A stretch of 64,000 bases of DNA from Methyloversatilis universalis EHg5 (GTDB lineage Bacteria > Pseudomonadota > Gammaproteobacteria > Burkholderiales > Rhodocyclaceae), in NCBI RefSeq assembly GCF_000378945.1, contig NZ_KB900539.1:140168-204167 (forward strand). Reading direction: 5' to 3'. Every line of letters begins with the position of its first letter. Within the stretch, counting starts at the first letter, position 1. Shown here one piece after another: positions 17,456-26,578 of the stretch. Position numbers and translations under genes: made by a program. Under the pieces are notes generated by a model that saw only the letters and a program-made list of their open reading frames with translations, was not told the DNA's origin and did no database searches.

Positions 17456-18295
17456 TCAGGCCTGCTTGCGGCGCGCCGCCACGCCGATGATGCCGAGGCC
17501 GGCGGCCAGCAGCGCGATCGAGGCGGGCTCCGGTACGGCCGGGATGGCCACGCTCAGCGACACGTTGTCGATCGCCAGACCGTGGTCGAAGCCGGCGCTG
17601 TTGTAGTCGATCCAGGTGATCCACAGGGTCTGGCCGGCCTGCCATTCGAGCGCGATGTCGCCGCCCAGCTGAACCGCGTTGGCATTCCCGTCGGTGCCGT
17701 AGCCTGCGGTGCCGGCGTTGGCCACCGGCGAGTTGTACTTGAATGACACGCCCGGATTGATCCAGGTGGTGACCGCGCCGAAGGTGTCGCCGAAGCCGTA
17801 GCGGAAGTCCAGCGTGTCGGTGGTGGCGTTCGATTCGCCGACGCGCCACTGTTCGGCGTCCCAGTACACGCCGACGCCTTCGATCGTGCGATCGGCGTCG
17901 TTGCGGAAGGACACCGCGACATAGGCCGACAGCGCGTTGGACGCCGGCGAGCCCCAGTAGGCACCGCCGGAACCGAGGGCGCCGAGGGCGCGGTCGCTGT
18001 TGCCGTTTGCACCGTAGCTGTACACGTAGCCGCCGGCGTCGGCACCCGCGCTGGCGCGGTAGTAGGTGATCGGGTTCTTCAGCGCATTGAACAGCGACCA
18101 GCCGGCCAGCGTGCTGTCATTGGTCCAGGCAACGTTGGTGTTGCCGTTGGCCGACGCCAGCGTGTCGAAGGTCTGCTGGTATTCGTAGCTGTCGAACTGC
18201 CCCCAGGCGTCGCGTTCAAGCGTGACGCTCAGTGCGGCGTGGGCCGGTGCGGCGAGGGCTGCGGTCAGTGCGAGGGCGAAGGTGCGGATGATCAT
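17456..18295 (-). CDS. PEP-CTERM sorted extracellular protein
   Basis: 279 aa. A signal peptide (IIRTFALALTAALAAPAHA) leads a beta-rich domain with the GFDHGLAIDNVSL block. The C-terminus has VPEPASIA, a hydrophobic helix and a basic end (ARRKQA), which is the PEP-CTERM signal recognised by exosortase A systems linked to exopolysaccharide. It lies 33 bp after the phoD stop and 13 bp before the paralogue's ATG, so the three form an operon. The ligand is unknown; a surface or matrix role is inferred. Confidence 0.85.
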   Translation of the reverse strand: MIIRTFALALTAALAAPAHAALSVTLERDAWGQFDSYEYQQTFDTLASANGNTNVAWTNDSTLAGWSLFNALKNPITYYRASAGADAGGYVYSYGANGNSDRALGALGSGGAYWGSPASNALSAYVAVSFRNDADRTIEGVGVYWDAEQWRVGESNATTDTLDFRYGFGDTFGAVTTWINPGVSFKYNSPVANAGTAGYGTDGNANAVQLGGDIALEWQAGQTLWITWIDYNSAGFDHGLAIDNVSLSVAIPAVPEPASIALLAAGLGIIGVAARRKQA

Positions 18296-18328
18296 GGCGG
18301 TGTGCTCCGTATCGGTTGTTCTGGGGTG

Positions 18329-20005
18329 TCAGGCGAGCGGCAGCAGCGCGCGGTGTGCGCTGCCCGGCAGGGTGCGCAGCGTGGCGCCCTCGCTGAGCGT
18401 GTAGCTGCGCGATTTCACGGTGCTGACGAAATGCCAGGTGGCGCGGCATTCGTCGCGGGTGGCGGTGAGCACCAGGAAGCCGCGGTGGCCGGTTTCGGCG
18501 TACTTGAGGTCAGGGATGGCGTCGACCATCCACTGCGCCACCACTTCCGGCGCGTCGGTGCGGCGGGTCACTTCCATGCCGGGTGAGGACACGCCGGGCG
18601 TGGCGAACTCGACGCCGATGCGGTGGCCGTCGGCATCGACCAGATCGCTGGCCCAGGCGTTGTGGGTGTCGCCGGCCACCACCACCAGGTTCTTGTCCAG
18701 CCGCCGGGCGGCGGCGTACACCGCCTCGCGCGCGGCGGCATAGCCGTCCCAGGCGTCGGTGCTGCGCGGGATGGCCGGCTGGTTCAGCACATAGCGCTCG
18801 GCGCGGGTGAGGTCGTCCGGGCGGGTGGCGGCCTTGTCGTTCAGCGCGATCCAGTTCGAGATCGAAATCTGGTCCAGCGCGATGGCGGCCGGAATCTCGG
18901 CGCGTGCCATCAGTACCTGCTGGCCCAGCACCTGCCAGGTGGCGGAAGACGCTTCCAGTCGCGACTCCAGCCAGGCCTGCTGTTCGCTGCCCAGCATCTG
19001 GCGCGAAGAGGCGCCCATCGCGGCGCGCAGCGCGCTGGCATCGATGCCTTCAGGGCCGACGAAGTCACCGAAGGACAGCTGTTCGGTACGCGCCAGCAGG
19101 CGGGTTTCCAGCATGTGCAGCGACAGCAGGTCGCCGAAGTCGAAGGAGCGGTAGATGCGGCGCAGGTCGCTGGTGTCCGGCGTGCGTACCGGCAGCCACT
19201 CGTGATAGGCCTTCAGCGCGGCATTGCGGCGGGTGGCGTAATCGCCTTCGGTGGCCGGCGTGTGATTGGCGGCGCCGCTCACATAGGTGTTGTTGCACAC
19301 CTCGTGGTCGTCCCACACCGGAATCAGCGGCAGCGACGCGGTCAGCGCCTGCAGGCCGGCGTCACTGCGGTAGAGCGCGTGGCGGGTGCGGTAGTCGGCC
19401 AGCGTGATGCACTCGCCGGCCGGCAGCACTTCGCGTCCGAGCGCTGCGGCATCGTCGCTGGCGTAGCCGCCGCGGCCGTATTCGTACATGTAGTCGCCGA
19501 GGTGCAGCGCGGCGTGCAGATCGTCCATGCGCGCCGCTTCGGCGTAGGCGTGGAAATAGCCAGCAGGGAAGTTGGAGCAGGAAAACACCGCCAGCTTCAC
19601 CTGATCGACCGCGCCTTCCGGCAGCGTGCGGGTGCGCCCCGCCGGCGAGCGCTGGCCGGCATAGGTGAAGCGGTAGTGGTAGCGGGTGTCCGGGCTGAGA
19701 CCGTCGACGTCGATCTTCACGGTGAAGTCGCGGGTGGCATTGGTGCGGAACTGGCCACTGCGCACCACGCGCGAGAAGCCGGCGTCGGTCGCCACCTCCC
19801 AGTTCACGCGCGGATTGGCGTCGCCGGGCGCGCTGACCCGGGTCCACAGAATGACCCGGCGCGCAAGCGGGTCGCCGCTGGCGATGCCGTGCAGGAAGGG
19901 CGCCGCGGCGGCGGCCGGACGGCTGTGCAGCAGGACGGGCGTGGCGAGGGCGGCGGCGCCCAGCGTGCCGATGAAGCGGCGGCGGCCGGAGTGATGCGTG
20001 CTCAT
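18329..20005 (-). CDS. phoD: PhoD-type alkaline phosphatase/phosphodiesterase
   Basis: 558 aa from the ATG at 20005; the frame is open to 20092, but the Tat signal begins SGRRRFIGTLG at this start. Family blocks are FLHGIASGDPLARRVILWTR, FSCSNFPAGYFHAY, LHLGDYMYEYG, VWDDHEVCNN and VVVAGDTHNAW, which supply the Ca/Fe ligands of PhoD. The Tat signal fits export in folded form with metal bound. It releases phosphate from esters outside the cytoplasm and heads an operon with two secreted paralogues. Confidence 0.9.
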   Translation of the reverse strand: MSTHHSGRRRFIGTLGAAALATPVLLHSRPAAAAAPFLHGIASGDPLARRVILWTRVSAPGDANPRVNWEVATDAGFSRVVRSGQFRTNATRDFTVKIDVDGLSPDTRYHYRFTYAGQRSPAGRTRTLPEGAVDQVKLAVFSCSNFPAGYFHAYAEAARMDDLHAALHLGDYMYEYGRGGYASDDAAALGREVLPAGECITLADYRTRHALYRSDAGLQALTASLPLIPVWDDHEVCNNTYVSGAANHTPATEGDYATRRNAALKAYHEWLPVRTPDTSDLRRIYRSFDFGDLLSLHMLETRLLARTEQLSFGDFVGPEGIDASALRAAMGASSRQMLGSEQQAWLESRLEASSATWQVLGQQVLMARAEIPAAIALDQISISNWIALNDKAATRPDDLTRAERYVLNQPAIPRSTDAWDGYAAAREAVYAAARRLDKNLVVVAGDTHNAWASDLVDADGHRIGVEFATPGVSSPGMEVTRRTDAPEVVAQWMVDAIPDLKYAETGHRGFLVLTATRDECRATWHFVSTVKSRSYTLSEGATLRTLPGSAHRALLPLA

Positions 20006-20146
20006 GGGATTCGGTGCGGTGCGTGAAAACGGAAGCCGCGCAGTGTCCGGGCGGCCGATGACAGTTCGCACCGCCGCCCAGGCGGCCGGCATGGTCCGTT
20101 CGGATCAATCCCTACCCATCGGCCCCGCGCCACCGGCCCGTGCCGA

Positions 20147-20162
20147 CGTGATCCGGATCACG
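20147..20162. promoter_or_regulatory. CRP/FNR-type palindromic site
   Basis: CGTGATCCGGATCACG is a perfect 16-bp palindrome. Its core GTGA-N6-TCAC matches the CRP consensus, and GTGAT-N4-ATCAC is close to the FNR/ANR consensus. It sits about 142 bp upstream of phoD and 342 bp upstream of the antiporter gene, so it could act on either. Confidence 0.45.
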
Positions 20163-20350
20163 CTGCGCGTCAGGTCCTTCGCAGCGCGCCGAACCGCCCG
20201 CGGACGGGTACCGGCAAGGACGCAGGCACCCGCCGGAAGCGGTGTCCGGCCCGTGCAGGCCGCCGTAGGCGGGCGTGCGTGCAGCCCTGCCTCGCAGCCA
20301 GGCCCGGCGGGGCACCTCTCCGCGTTTCAATATCTCTGTAACGAAAAAGC

Positions 20351-20365
20351 AATCAAGCATTGATT
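20351..20365. promoter_or_regulatory. Inverted repeat upstream of the antiporter gene
   Basis: AATCAA-GCA-TTGATT is a perfect 6-3-6 dyad in an AT-rich patch about 140 bp before the antiporter start. It may be an operator. No specific regulator is recognised. Confidence 0.3.
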
Positions 20366-20503
20366 CGTTCGTCACGATGGGGGCGGCGGCTAGGCTGGGT
20401 TCATCGGTGTGCCGACAGTCCGTGCGCACCTCGCCCGCTGTGGCCCTGACATCCGGCCCTTTCCGGTCGCCAGCCGCAGCCGGTGCAGTCCGGAGGAATG
20501 CCC

Positions 20504-21895
20504 ATGAACCTGGGTCTGGTCGATCTGTTCCACGTCATCATCACGCTGGCGCTACTGCTGAGCGCTGCCCACCTCGGTGGCTATGTCGCGGCACGCCTGC
20601 GCATTCCGCCCATGGTGGGTGAACTGGCCGGCGGCCTGCTGATGGGCCAGACCGTGCTGAAGCGGCTGTGGCCCGACGCGCACGCCTGGCTGCTGCCGGC
20701 ATTACCCGCGACCGGCGGCACGGTGCCGCCGGTGCTGACCGTACTGGGCTTCTGCAGCACCATAGGCCTGCTGCTGCTCATGTTCATCGGCGGGCTGCAA
20801 CTGCGTCGCCTGCTCACCCGCGATGACACCGCGTCGGTCGGCTGGGTGGCGGCCACCGGCGTCATCGTGCCGGTGGTGGCCGGCCTGCTGCTGTTCGAAG
20901 TGGTCGATTTCAGCGGCTATGCCGGCACGGCCGGGCATCTGGGGGCGCTCAAGATCGTGCTGCTGATCGAACTGGCGATCACCAGCATTCCGGTCATCGC
21001 GCGCATTTTCCTTGACCTCGGCCTGATGCACAGCCGGCTTGCCCGCATCGTGCTGTCGGTAGCGGTGATCGAGGACGTGCTGCTCTATGTGGCGCTGTCG
21101 ATCGCGCTCGGCATGGTGCAGGCGAAATCCGGTGGCGATGCGTCGGTGCTGACCTGGCTTGGCGTCGGGCCGGACGAACCGGCTTTCGTGGTGTGGCATA
21201 TCGCCGCCAGTCTGCTGCTGCTCGGTGTCGCCGCCTGGGGCTTCGGACCGGTGCATGCGCCGGGCGGCGAGGCCTGCGCCCGTTTCAATTTCATCGCCCG
21301 GCGCAGTCCGCTGGCCTGGCTGCTCACGTCGGTGCTGGCCATTACCGGTGTGGCCATGCTGCTGGGCCTGGCGCCGATGTTCGGTGCGCTGGTGGCTGGC
21401 ATCGTCGCGTCGCGCAATACGCATCCGGAGGTGGTGAAGGCACAGCAGCAGGTCGAGTCGGTCGGCCTGGGCTTCTTCATCCCGCTCTATTTCGCACTGA
21501 TCGGCGCTTCGCTTGATCTGGTGCGCGATCTCGACGTACGCCTGACCCTCGGCATCCTGGTCTTCGGCAGCGTGGTGAAGTACGGTGGCGCGCTGCTCGG
21601 CGGCTGGCTTGCCCGCGAACCGCTGCCCATGGCCAATGCGCTGGCGATCAGCGTCAATGCGCGCGGGGGGCCGGGCCTGCTGGTGGCTGCCAGCGCGTTC
21701 GCCGCCGGCATCGTGAATCCGGCGGCCTATACCAGCCTGGTCATGCTGTCGGTGGTCACTTCGGTCGGGGCCGGACTGTTCCTGGCTCACCTGCTGCGTA
21801 CCCGGCCGGCTGTGGCGGAACTGATCGTGCGCGAAGAAGCGGCCGATGGCACGGCGGCCGGAGACGGCTTCGGACTGCTGCGCCGGCCGCACTGA
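20504..21895 (+). CDS. CPA2-family cation:proton antiporter
   Basis: 463 aa from the ATG at 20504, chosen because GGAGGA lies 7 nt upstream; the frame opens at a GTG at 20483. About 12 transmembrane helices are predicted, with the CPA2 signatures IPPMVGELAGGLLMG, SVAVIEDVLLY (proton-site Asp) and GLGFFIPLYFALIG. There is no C-terminal TrkA/RCK domain, so it is the membrane unit only, unlike KefB/KefC. It probably exchanges Na or K for protons across the inner membrane. Confidence 0.85.
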   Translation: MNLGLVDLFHVIITLALLLSAAHLGGYVAARLRIPPMVGELAGGLLMGQTVLKRLWPDAHAWLLPALPATGGTVPPVLTVLGFCSTIGLLLLMFIGGLQLRRLLTRDDTASVGWVAATGVIVPVVAGLLLFEVVDFSGYAGTAGHLGALKIVLLIELAITSIPVIARIFLDLGLMHSRLARIVLSVAVIEDVLLYVALSIALGMVQAKSGGDASVLTWLGVGPDEPAFVVWHIAASLLLLGVAAWGFGPVHAPGGEACARFNFIARRSPLAWLLTSVLAITGVAMLLGLAPMFGALVAGIVASRNTHPEVVKAQQQVESVGLGFFIPLYFALIGASLDLVRDLDVRLTLGILVFGSVVKYGGALLGGWLAREPLPMANALAISVNARGGPGLLVAASAFAAGIVNPAAYTSLVMLSVVTSVGAGLFLAHLLRTRPAVAELIVREEAADGTAAGDGFGLLRRPH

Positions 21896-21965
21896 CGCGC
21901 GAATCGTTGCCGAAATTGACCGAATCGGTGCTCCGCGCCGGTCCGGTCCGCGGTATGTTCCGCAG

Positions 21966-23252
21966 ATGCTCAGTTTTCTGTCGTCCCCGCCCCACGCGGT
22001 CATGGATCTTCTGCTCGACGCGGTGTGCATCGTCGACCAGTCCGGCCGCTTCATCTACGTCAATGCAGCCTTCGAGCGCATCTTCGGTTACACGGCCGAA
22101 GAGATCGCCGGTCGCAACATGATCGATCTGGTGCTGCCCGAGGACCGGGCACGCACGCTGAGAGCCGCCTCCGACATTATGGCCGGCGAGCCTAAATTCA
22201 GTTTCGAGAACCGCTATCTGCGCAAGGACGGGCAGGTGGTGCACATCATGTGGTCGGCGCGCTGGTCGGAGAACGAGAAGGTGCGGGTCGCGGTCGCCCG
22301 TGACATCACCCGCCGCAAGCGCGCCGAGGCGATGCAGGCGGCGATGTACGCGATGTCCGAGGCGGTGCACGTGGCGACCGATCCTTTCGGCCTGTTTGCG
22401 CTGGCGCACCGCATTGTCGGCAATCTGTTGCCGGCCGATCAGGTGGTGGTTGCGGTGCGTGGCGAACACGACGCCGCACTGCATGTCGCCTATGCGGCCG
22501 ACCAGGCGGGGCTGCCGACCGACGGGCCGAGCACCCGCTGCCTGGAGTTCTGCCGCGCGGTGGTGGAGGGGGTCGCGCCGCAGCGCAACGACGAAGAGGC
22601 CGGTGATCTCTGGCTGGGCGCGCCACTGGTCGCTGTCGATGGCTGCATCGGGGCGGTGTCGCTGAAAAGAAGGGCCGGAGGCCGGCCCTTCTCCGACGAG
22701 GACAAGGATCTGCTGCACTTCGTCGCGATGCAGATGGCCACTGCGCTGGAGCGCATGCAGCTGCACACGCGGCTGCGCCGGATGGCGCAGTACGACAACC
22801 TGACCGGCCTGCCCAACCGGGCGCTGCTGCACGACCGCATCGATACCGCAGTTGCGGTCGCCCGCCGCAACAAGGGGCGGCTGGCGTTGCTTTATCTTGA
22901 TCTGGACCGGTTCAAGGACGTGAACGATACGCTCGGTCATGCCGCCGGCGATCAGTTGCTGCAGGCGGTGGCGCAGCGCCTGCGCGACTGCGTGCGCGAT
23001 GCCGACACGGTGGCACGGCTGGGCGGCGACGAATTCGTCGTGCTGATCGCCGCGCTCACCCGGCAGGAAGACGCCGAAACGGTGGCGGAAAAGATCCGTG
23101 CAGCGCTGGCCGAACCGGTGATGCTGGAAGGCCGTGCGCTCACCGTCAGCACCAGCATCGGCATTGCCCGCTGGCCGGAGAACGGCGACGGCGCGAAGGA
23201 TCTGCTGCTGATCGCCGACGCCGCGATGTACGCGGCCAAGCGTCGGCGCTGA
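21966..23252 (+). CDS. PAS-GAF-GGDEF diguanylate cyclase
   Basis: 428 aa from the ATG at 21966. A PAS domain comes first (AVCIVDQSGRFIYVNAAFERIFGYT), then a GAF-like domain (about 130-255) and a C-terminal GGDEF domain. The active-site motif LGGDEFVVL is intact, and the RDAD inhibitory site lies five residues before it, so it should make c-di-GMP with product feedback. No membrane segment is seen, so it is probably a cytoplasmic sensor. The signal is unknown. There is no EAL domain. Confidence 0.9.
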   Translation: MLSFLSSPPHAVMDLLLDAVCIVDQSGRFIYVNAAFERIFGYTAEEIAGRNMIDLVLPEDRARTLRAASDIMAGEPKFSFENRYLRKDGQVVHIMWSARWSENEKVRVAVARDITRRKRAEAMQAAMYAMSEAVHVATDPFGLFALAHRIVGNLLPADQVVVAVRGEHDAALHVAYAADQAGLPTDGPSTRCLEFCRAVVEGVAPQRNDEEAGDLWLGAPLVAVDGCIGAVSLKRRAGGRPFSDEDKDLLHFVAMQMATALERMQLHTRLRRMAQYDNLTGLPNRALLHDRIDTAVAVARRNKGRLALLYLDLDRFKDVNDTLGHAAGDQLLQAVAQRLRDCVRDADTVARLGGDEFVVLIAALTRQEDAETVAEKIRAALAEPVMLEGRALTVSTSIGIARWPENGDGAKDLLLIADAAMYAAKRRR

Positions 23253-23265
23253 GGGGTTCAGCGGC

Positions 23266-24504
23266 TCACAGCGCGCGGCCCCAGGCGAAGCCGAGGATGT
23301 GTTCGCTCAGGTGCACGTCCGCTTCGCCGCCGCCGAAGGGTACGGCCGGAATTGAAGCGCTGCCGCGCACGGTTTCGCGGAAGGCGCGGGTGTAGGACAG
23401 GCTCAGTTCGCCGCCCGCGGTTTTCCAGGTCGCCCCGACGCTGGCGTGATCGCGCACCACGCCCGGCGCCAGAATATTGAGCAGGGTCTGGCCGGACGGT
23501 ACGGGCGCCGACACATGGCTGTAGCCGGCGCGCAGCGTCAGGTCGTCGCTCCAGTCGTAGCTTGCGCCCAGCTTCCACACCGTCACGTCGCGCCAGCCGA
23601 AACCCGGCCCCTCGTCGGAACCGAGCGGGTTGCCGGCGAACAGTGGCGCCAGCGTGCGGCCGACCGAAGGCACGCCGCTGTATTCGATGCGCTGCACGTC
23701 GGCCGCCAGCGTGAGCGCACGGGTGGCCTGCCAGGCGAGGCCGGCGCCGTAGTTCTCGGGCACGTCGAAGCCGCCGCCTTCGGCGAACAGTCCGCGGTAC
23801 TTGTCGAAATCGCCCATGCGCGTCTTGGACGCCCAGGTCAGGCCCACGGTCAGCGTCGGCGACAGCCGGCCGGTGTAGCCCAGGCGCAGGCCCCAGCCGA
23901 TGGCGTCGTCGCGACCCTGATCCGACACCTGGCCGGGTGCCGCCGAAAAGCCCGCGAAAGGCTGTATGCCCTTGGCCTTGAACTGCTGCCAGGCGAGGTT
24001 CACCGCCACCCCGACCGCGTGGTCCGGCGTGATGCGCCAGGCCAGCGACGGCGACACGAAAACCTGTGCCAGATCGATGCCGGCATTGCCCTGTGCGCCG
24101 AAGCTGCGGAAGGGGTTGCGGCTGTAGTCGGTGTTCATGCCGCCATTGCCATAGACCGCGACACCGAAGGCGTAGTCGCCGCCGAACTGGCGTACATAGC
24201 CCAGCTCGGGAATGAAGAAGTTGCGCGTGTCGTCGCCGTCGTAGCGGCCATCCAGACCGGCGCCGTTGCCGGTAATTTCCGCACCGCGGCTGGGCCGGAA
24301 CCACACCGCGCCGACGTCGATCCGGTTGCCGACGAAGGCGCTACCCGCCGGATTGGTGGCGGCCGCCAGTCCGTCCTGCGGCAGTGCGATGCCCACGCCC
24401 GCCATGCCCTGCGACTTCACGCCATAGCCGTGCTGCAGGTAACCGTTGGTGGCGAAGGCGGGCGCTGCGGCGAGCAGCGAAAGGACGAGCAGGCGATGTT
24501 TCAT
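23266..24504 (-). CDS. FadL/TodX-type outer-membrane transport protein
   Basis: 412 aa. After the signal peptide (KHRLLVLSLLAAAPAFA) the mature protein starts ATNGYLQHGYGVKSQGMAG and has the NPAG motif, the hallmarks of the FadL family, which moves hydrophobic compounds such as fatty acids or aromatic hydrocarbons across the outer membrane. Alternating beta-strand patterns run to the C-terminal aromatic-rich strand (ILGFAWGRAL). It is adjacent to the LysR gene of the catabolic operon on the same strand, so it may supply that pathway's substrate. Confidence 0.85.
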   Translation of the reverse strand: MKHRLLVLSLLAAAPAFATNGYLQHGYGVKSQGMAGVGIALPQDGLAAATNPAGSAFVGNRIDVGAVWFRPSRGAEITGNGAGLDGRYDGDDTRNFFIPELGYVRQFGGDYAFGVAVYGNGGMNTDYSRNPFRSFGAQGNAGIDLAQVFVSPSLAWRITPDHAVGVAVNLAWQQFKAKGIQPFAGFSAAPGQVSDQGRDDAIGWGLRLGYTGRLSPTLTVGLTWASKTRMGDFDKYRGLFAEGGGFDVPENYGAGLAWQATRALTLAADVQRIEYSGVPSVGRTLAPLFAGNPLGSDEGPGFGWRDVTVWKLGASYDWSDDLTLRAGYSHVSAPVPSGQTLLNILAPGVVRDHASVGATWKTAGGELSLSYTRAFRETVRGSASIPAVPFGGGEADVHLSEHILGFAWGRAL

Positions 24505-24604
24505 GATGTGCGCGCGGCAGGAAGAGAGGGCGCAGCCTAGCGGCGGCCTTCCCGCACACGAACCACGAAATTCTGATTTGCTTATCCGGCAGCCCTGCTG
24601 CCGC

Positions 24605-25516
24605 TCAGCGTGCCCCGGGCTGCGGCTTCAGGCTGCGGCTCAGCGCCAGCTTGCGCACGATGGACGAGAAGGAGCGCATTTCGCTCGCCTGCTGGTTCTT
24701 GCCCCGCTTCCACAGGATGCCCGGCGTGCGGATCGGCGTCGGGCTTTCCAGCAGGATGCGGCGCAGGCCGGACTGCGGCGTCACCGCGTTGGCGGCGACC
24801 ACCGAACCGATCTGCGTGCGTGCCACCAGGCCCAGCATCGGCGCAATGGTGTTCATCTCCGCCACCACCTGCGGCTCGGCGCCGCAGGCGCGAAAGCATT
24901 CGTCCAGCATCACCCGGGTGGCGAATTCGCGCGGCAGCAGCACCAGCTGCTGGCGGTGCAGTTCCACCAGACGCACGCGCTTGCGCTGCGCCAGCGGATG
25001 ATCTTCGGCCACCACCAGCACCATTTCCTCGTTGTACAGCGGCTCGAACCACAGATCGTCCGGCGTGGCCGGGCGGTAGGCGATGCCCAGATCCAGCTCG
25101 CCTGACTTCACCTTTGCGCTGATGTCGTCGGCCGACAGTTCCTCGACGATGACGCGCGCGGTCGGGTGCCGGGTCAGGAAGGTGGCCACGCATTCCGGAA
25201 TGAAGCCGAGGTTGAAGGTGTGGGTGGCGCCCACGCGCACCTCGCCGGCGAGATCGGCCGACGATTCCTTCAGCGCGCCTATGCCCATGTCCACCGCCCC
25301 CAGCGCCTGGATGGCGTATTCGAGGAAGCGCTCGCCACCGTCAGTCAGCATGACCCGCTTGCCGACGCGCTCGAACAGCGGCTGATCCAGCTCTTCCTCG
25401 AGCTGGCGTATCTGGTGCGACAGCGTCGATTGCGTGACATGCACCCGTTCGGCGGCGCGCGTGAAGTTGAGGCACTCGGCCAGCGTAACGAAGTAGCGCA
25501 GGTGTCGCAGTTCCAT
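24605..25516 (-). CDS. LysR-type regulator of the divergent catabolic operon
   Basis: 303 aa. The winged helix-turn-helix is at residues 1-60 (LNFTRAAERVHVTQSTLSHQ) and the effector domain starts at about residue 90 (GEVRVGATHTFNLGF), similar to CynR-like members. It is divergent from the catabolic operon, with 155 bp between. A CTAT-N7-ATAG box lies 24 bp upstream of its ATG, the normal place for a LysR protein to control itself and the facing operon. The inducer is presumably a pathway intermediate. Confidence 0.9.
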   Translation of the reverse strand: MELRHLRYFVTLAECLNFTRAAERVHVTQSTLSHQIRQLEEELDQPLFERVGKRVMLTDGGERFLEYAIQALGAVDMGIGALKESSADLAGEVRVGATHTFNLGFIPECVATFLTRHPTARVIVEELSADDISAKVKSGELDLGIAYRPATPDDLWFEPLYNEEMVLVVAEDHPLAQRKRVRLVELHRQQLVLLPREFATRVMLDECFRACGAEPQVVAEMNTIAPMLGLVARTQIGSVVAANAVTPQSGLRRILLESPTPIRTPGILWKRGKNQQASEMRSFSSIVRKLALSRSLKPQPGAR

Positions 25517-25539
25517 GGCTTTGCGGCGTCAGGTCTTAA

Positions 25540-25554
25540 CTATCGATGGCATAG
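25540..25554. promoter_or_regulatory. LysR-type binding box (CTAT-N7-ATAG)
   Basis: CTAT-N7-ATAG contains the T-N11-A core of LysR recognition sites and lies between the divergent LysR gene and the dioxygenase gene. A second dyad, GATGAA-AA-TTCATC at 25563-25576, is 9 bp away on the operon side and may be the activation half. Confidence 0.6.
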
Positions 25555-25671
25555 ATGGTAACGATGAAAATTCATCATTTCTACATCTTGTTCGGCCTGC
25601 CTATCCTCCACCGACAGATGACCGCGGGCCCTTCGACGGCACCGCGGCGACAACAGGATGGAGGAGATGCA

Positions 25672-26535
25672 ATGACCCGCTCCGTGGGCGAAGACCTCAG
25701 CCGTGCCGTACTGGCGCGGCTGGACGGCTGCAGCGATGCACGCCTGCGCACCGTAATGGAGGCGCTGGTAAGTCATCTGCACAGCTTCGTCCGTGAGGTC
25801 GATCTGACGCCTGAAGAGTGGTCTGCCGCCATCGACTTCCTGACCGCCACCGGTCAGGCCTGCACCGCCCGCCGCCAGGAGTTCACGCTGCTGTCCGACA
25901 CGCTGGGCGTGTCGATGCTGGTGATCGCGCTGGCACAGGCCCGCACCGGTGACCGCTCGAACGGCGCCACCGATGCGACCGAAGCATCGGTGCAGGGGCC
26001 GTACTGCCTGCAGGGCAGGTCTGACTGTCCGCTTGGTACCGACATCGCCGAGGGCGTGCGTGGCGAGCCCACCTTCTACGCCGGCCGCGTCACCGATACC
26101 GAAGGCATGCCGATCGCCGGTGCGCTGCTCGATGTGTGTTCCGGCGACGGCACTGGCGACACGCCGATGCATGCACACGGCCGCTTCCGGACCGACGATC
26201 AGGGGCGCTACTGGTTCTGGTCGGTCCGTCCGGCGCCTCAGGCGCTGCCGGCGGACGGACCGGTCGGCCGCCTGCTCGAACGCGCGGGCGCTCACCTGAA
26301 CCGCCCGGCTCACCTCCACATGAAAGTGTCGGCAGACGGCTTCGTGCCCCTCGCCACCCAGCTGTTCGTGGCCGGCAGCGACTACCTCGATTCGGACGCG
26401 GCGTTCGGCGTGCGCGACAGCCTGATCGTCGATTTCGACCGTCACGAACAGGGCGAAGCGCCGGACGGGCGGCGCATGCGCAAACCCTACTGGTCGGCCC
26501 ACTACGACTTCCGGCTGGCGCCGGTGCATGACTGA
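25672..26535 (+). CDS. Intradiol ring-cleavage dioxygenase (catechol/hydroxyquinol 1,2-type)
   Basis: 287 aa from the ATG at 25672, preceded by GGAGGAG. The N-terminal helical domain is that of catechol/hydroxyquinol 1,2-dioxygenases (VREVDLTPEEWSAAIDFLTATG). The Fe(III) ligands are visible as Tyr in VQGPYC, Tyr in GRYWFWSVRP and two His in RPAHLHMKV. It opens an ortho-diphenol between the hydroxyls to give a muconate. The segment after the first ligand differs from the standard EGPFY form, so the substrate may be unusual (hydroxyquinol-like or alkyl-substituted). It is the first gene of the operon. Confidence 0.85.
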   Translation: MTRSVGEDLSRAVLARLDGCSDARLRTVMEALVSHLHSFVREVDLTPEEWSAAIDFLTATGQACTARRQEFTLLSDTLGVSMLVIALAQARTGDRSNGATDATEASVQGPYCLQGRSDCPLGTDIAEGVRGEPTFYAGRVTDTEGMPIAGALLDVCSGDGTGDTPMHAHGRFRTDDQGRYWFWSVRPAPQALPADGPVGRLLERAGAHLNRPAHLHMKVSADGFVPLATQLFVAGSDYLDSDAAFGVRDSLIVDFDRHEQGEAPDGRRMRKPYWSAHYDFRLAPVHD

Positions 26536-26578
26536 TTTCGACGCCGCGCCGGCGTGCGCGGCAGCAAAGGACCTCACG

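Larger units (their letters stand above)
20006..20503. other. Gene-free stretch between phoD and the antiporter gene
   Basis: Nearly 500 bp between divergent genes with no credible reading frame. It contains the 16-bp palindrome at 20147-20162 and an AATCAA-GCA-TTGATT inverted repeat at 20351-20365. The 3' part, next to the antiporter gene, is AT-richer (tatctctgtaacgaaaaag) and may hold its promoter. Confidence 0.5.
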
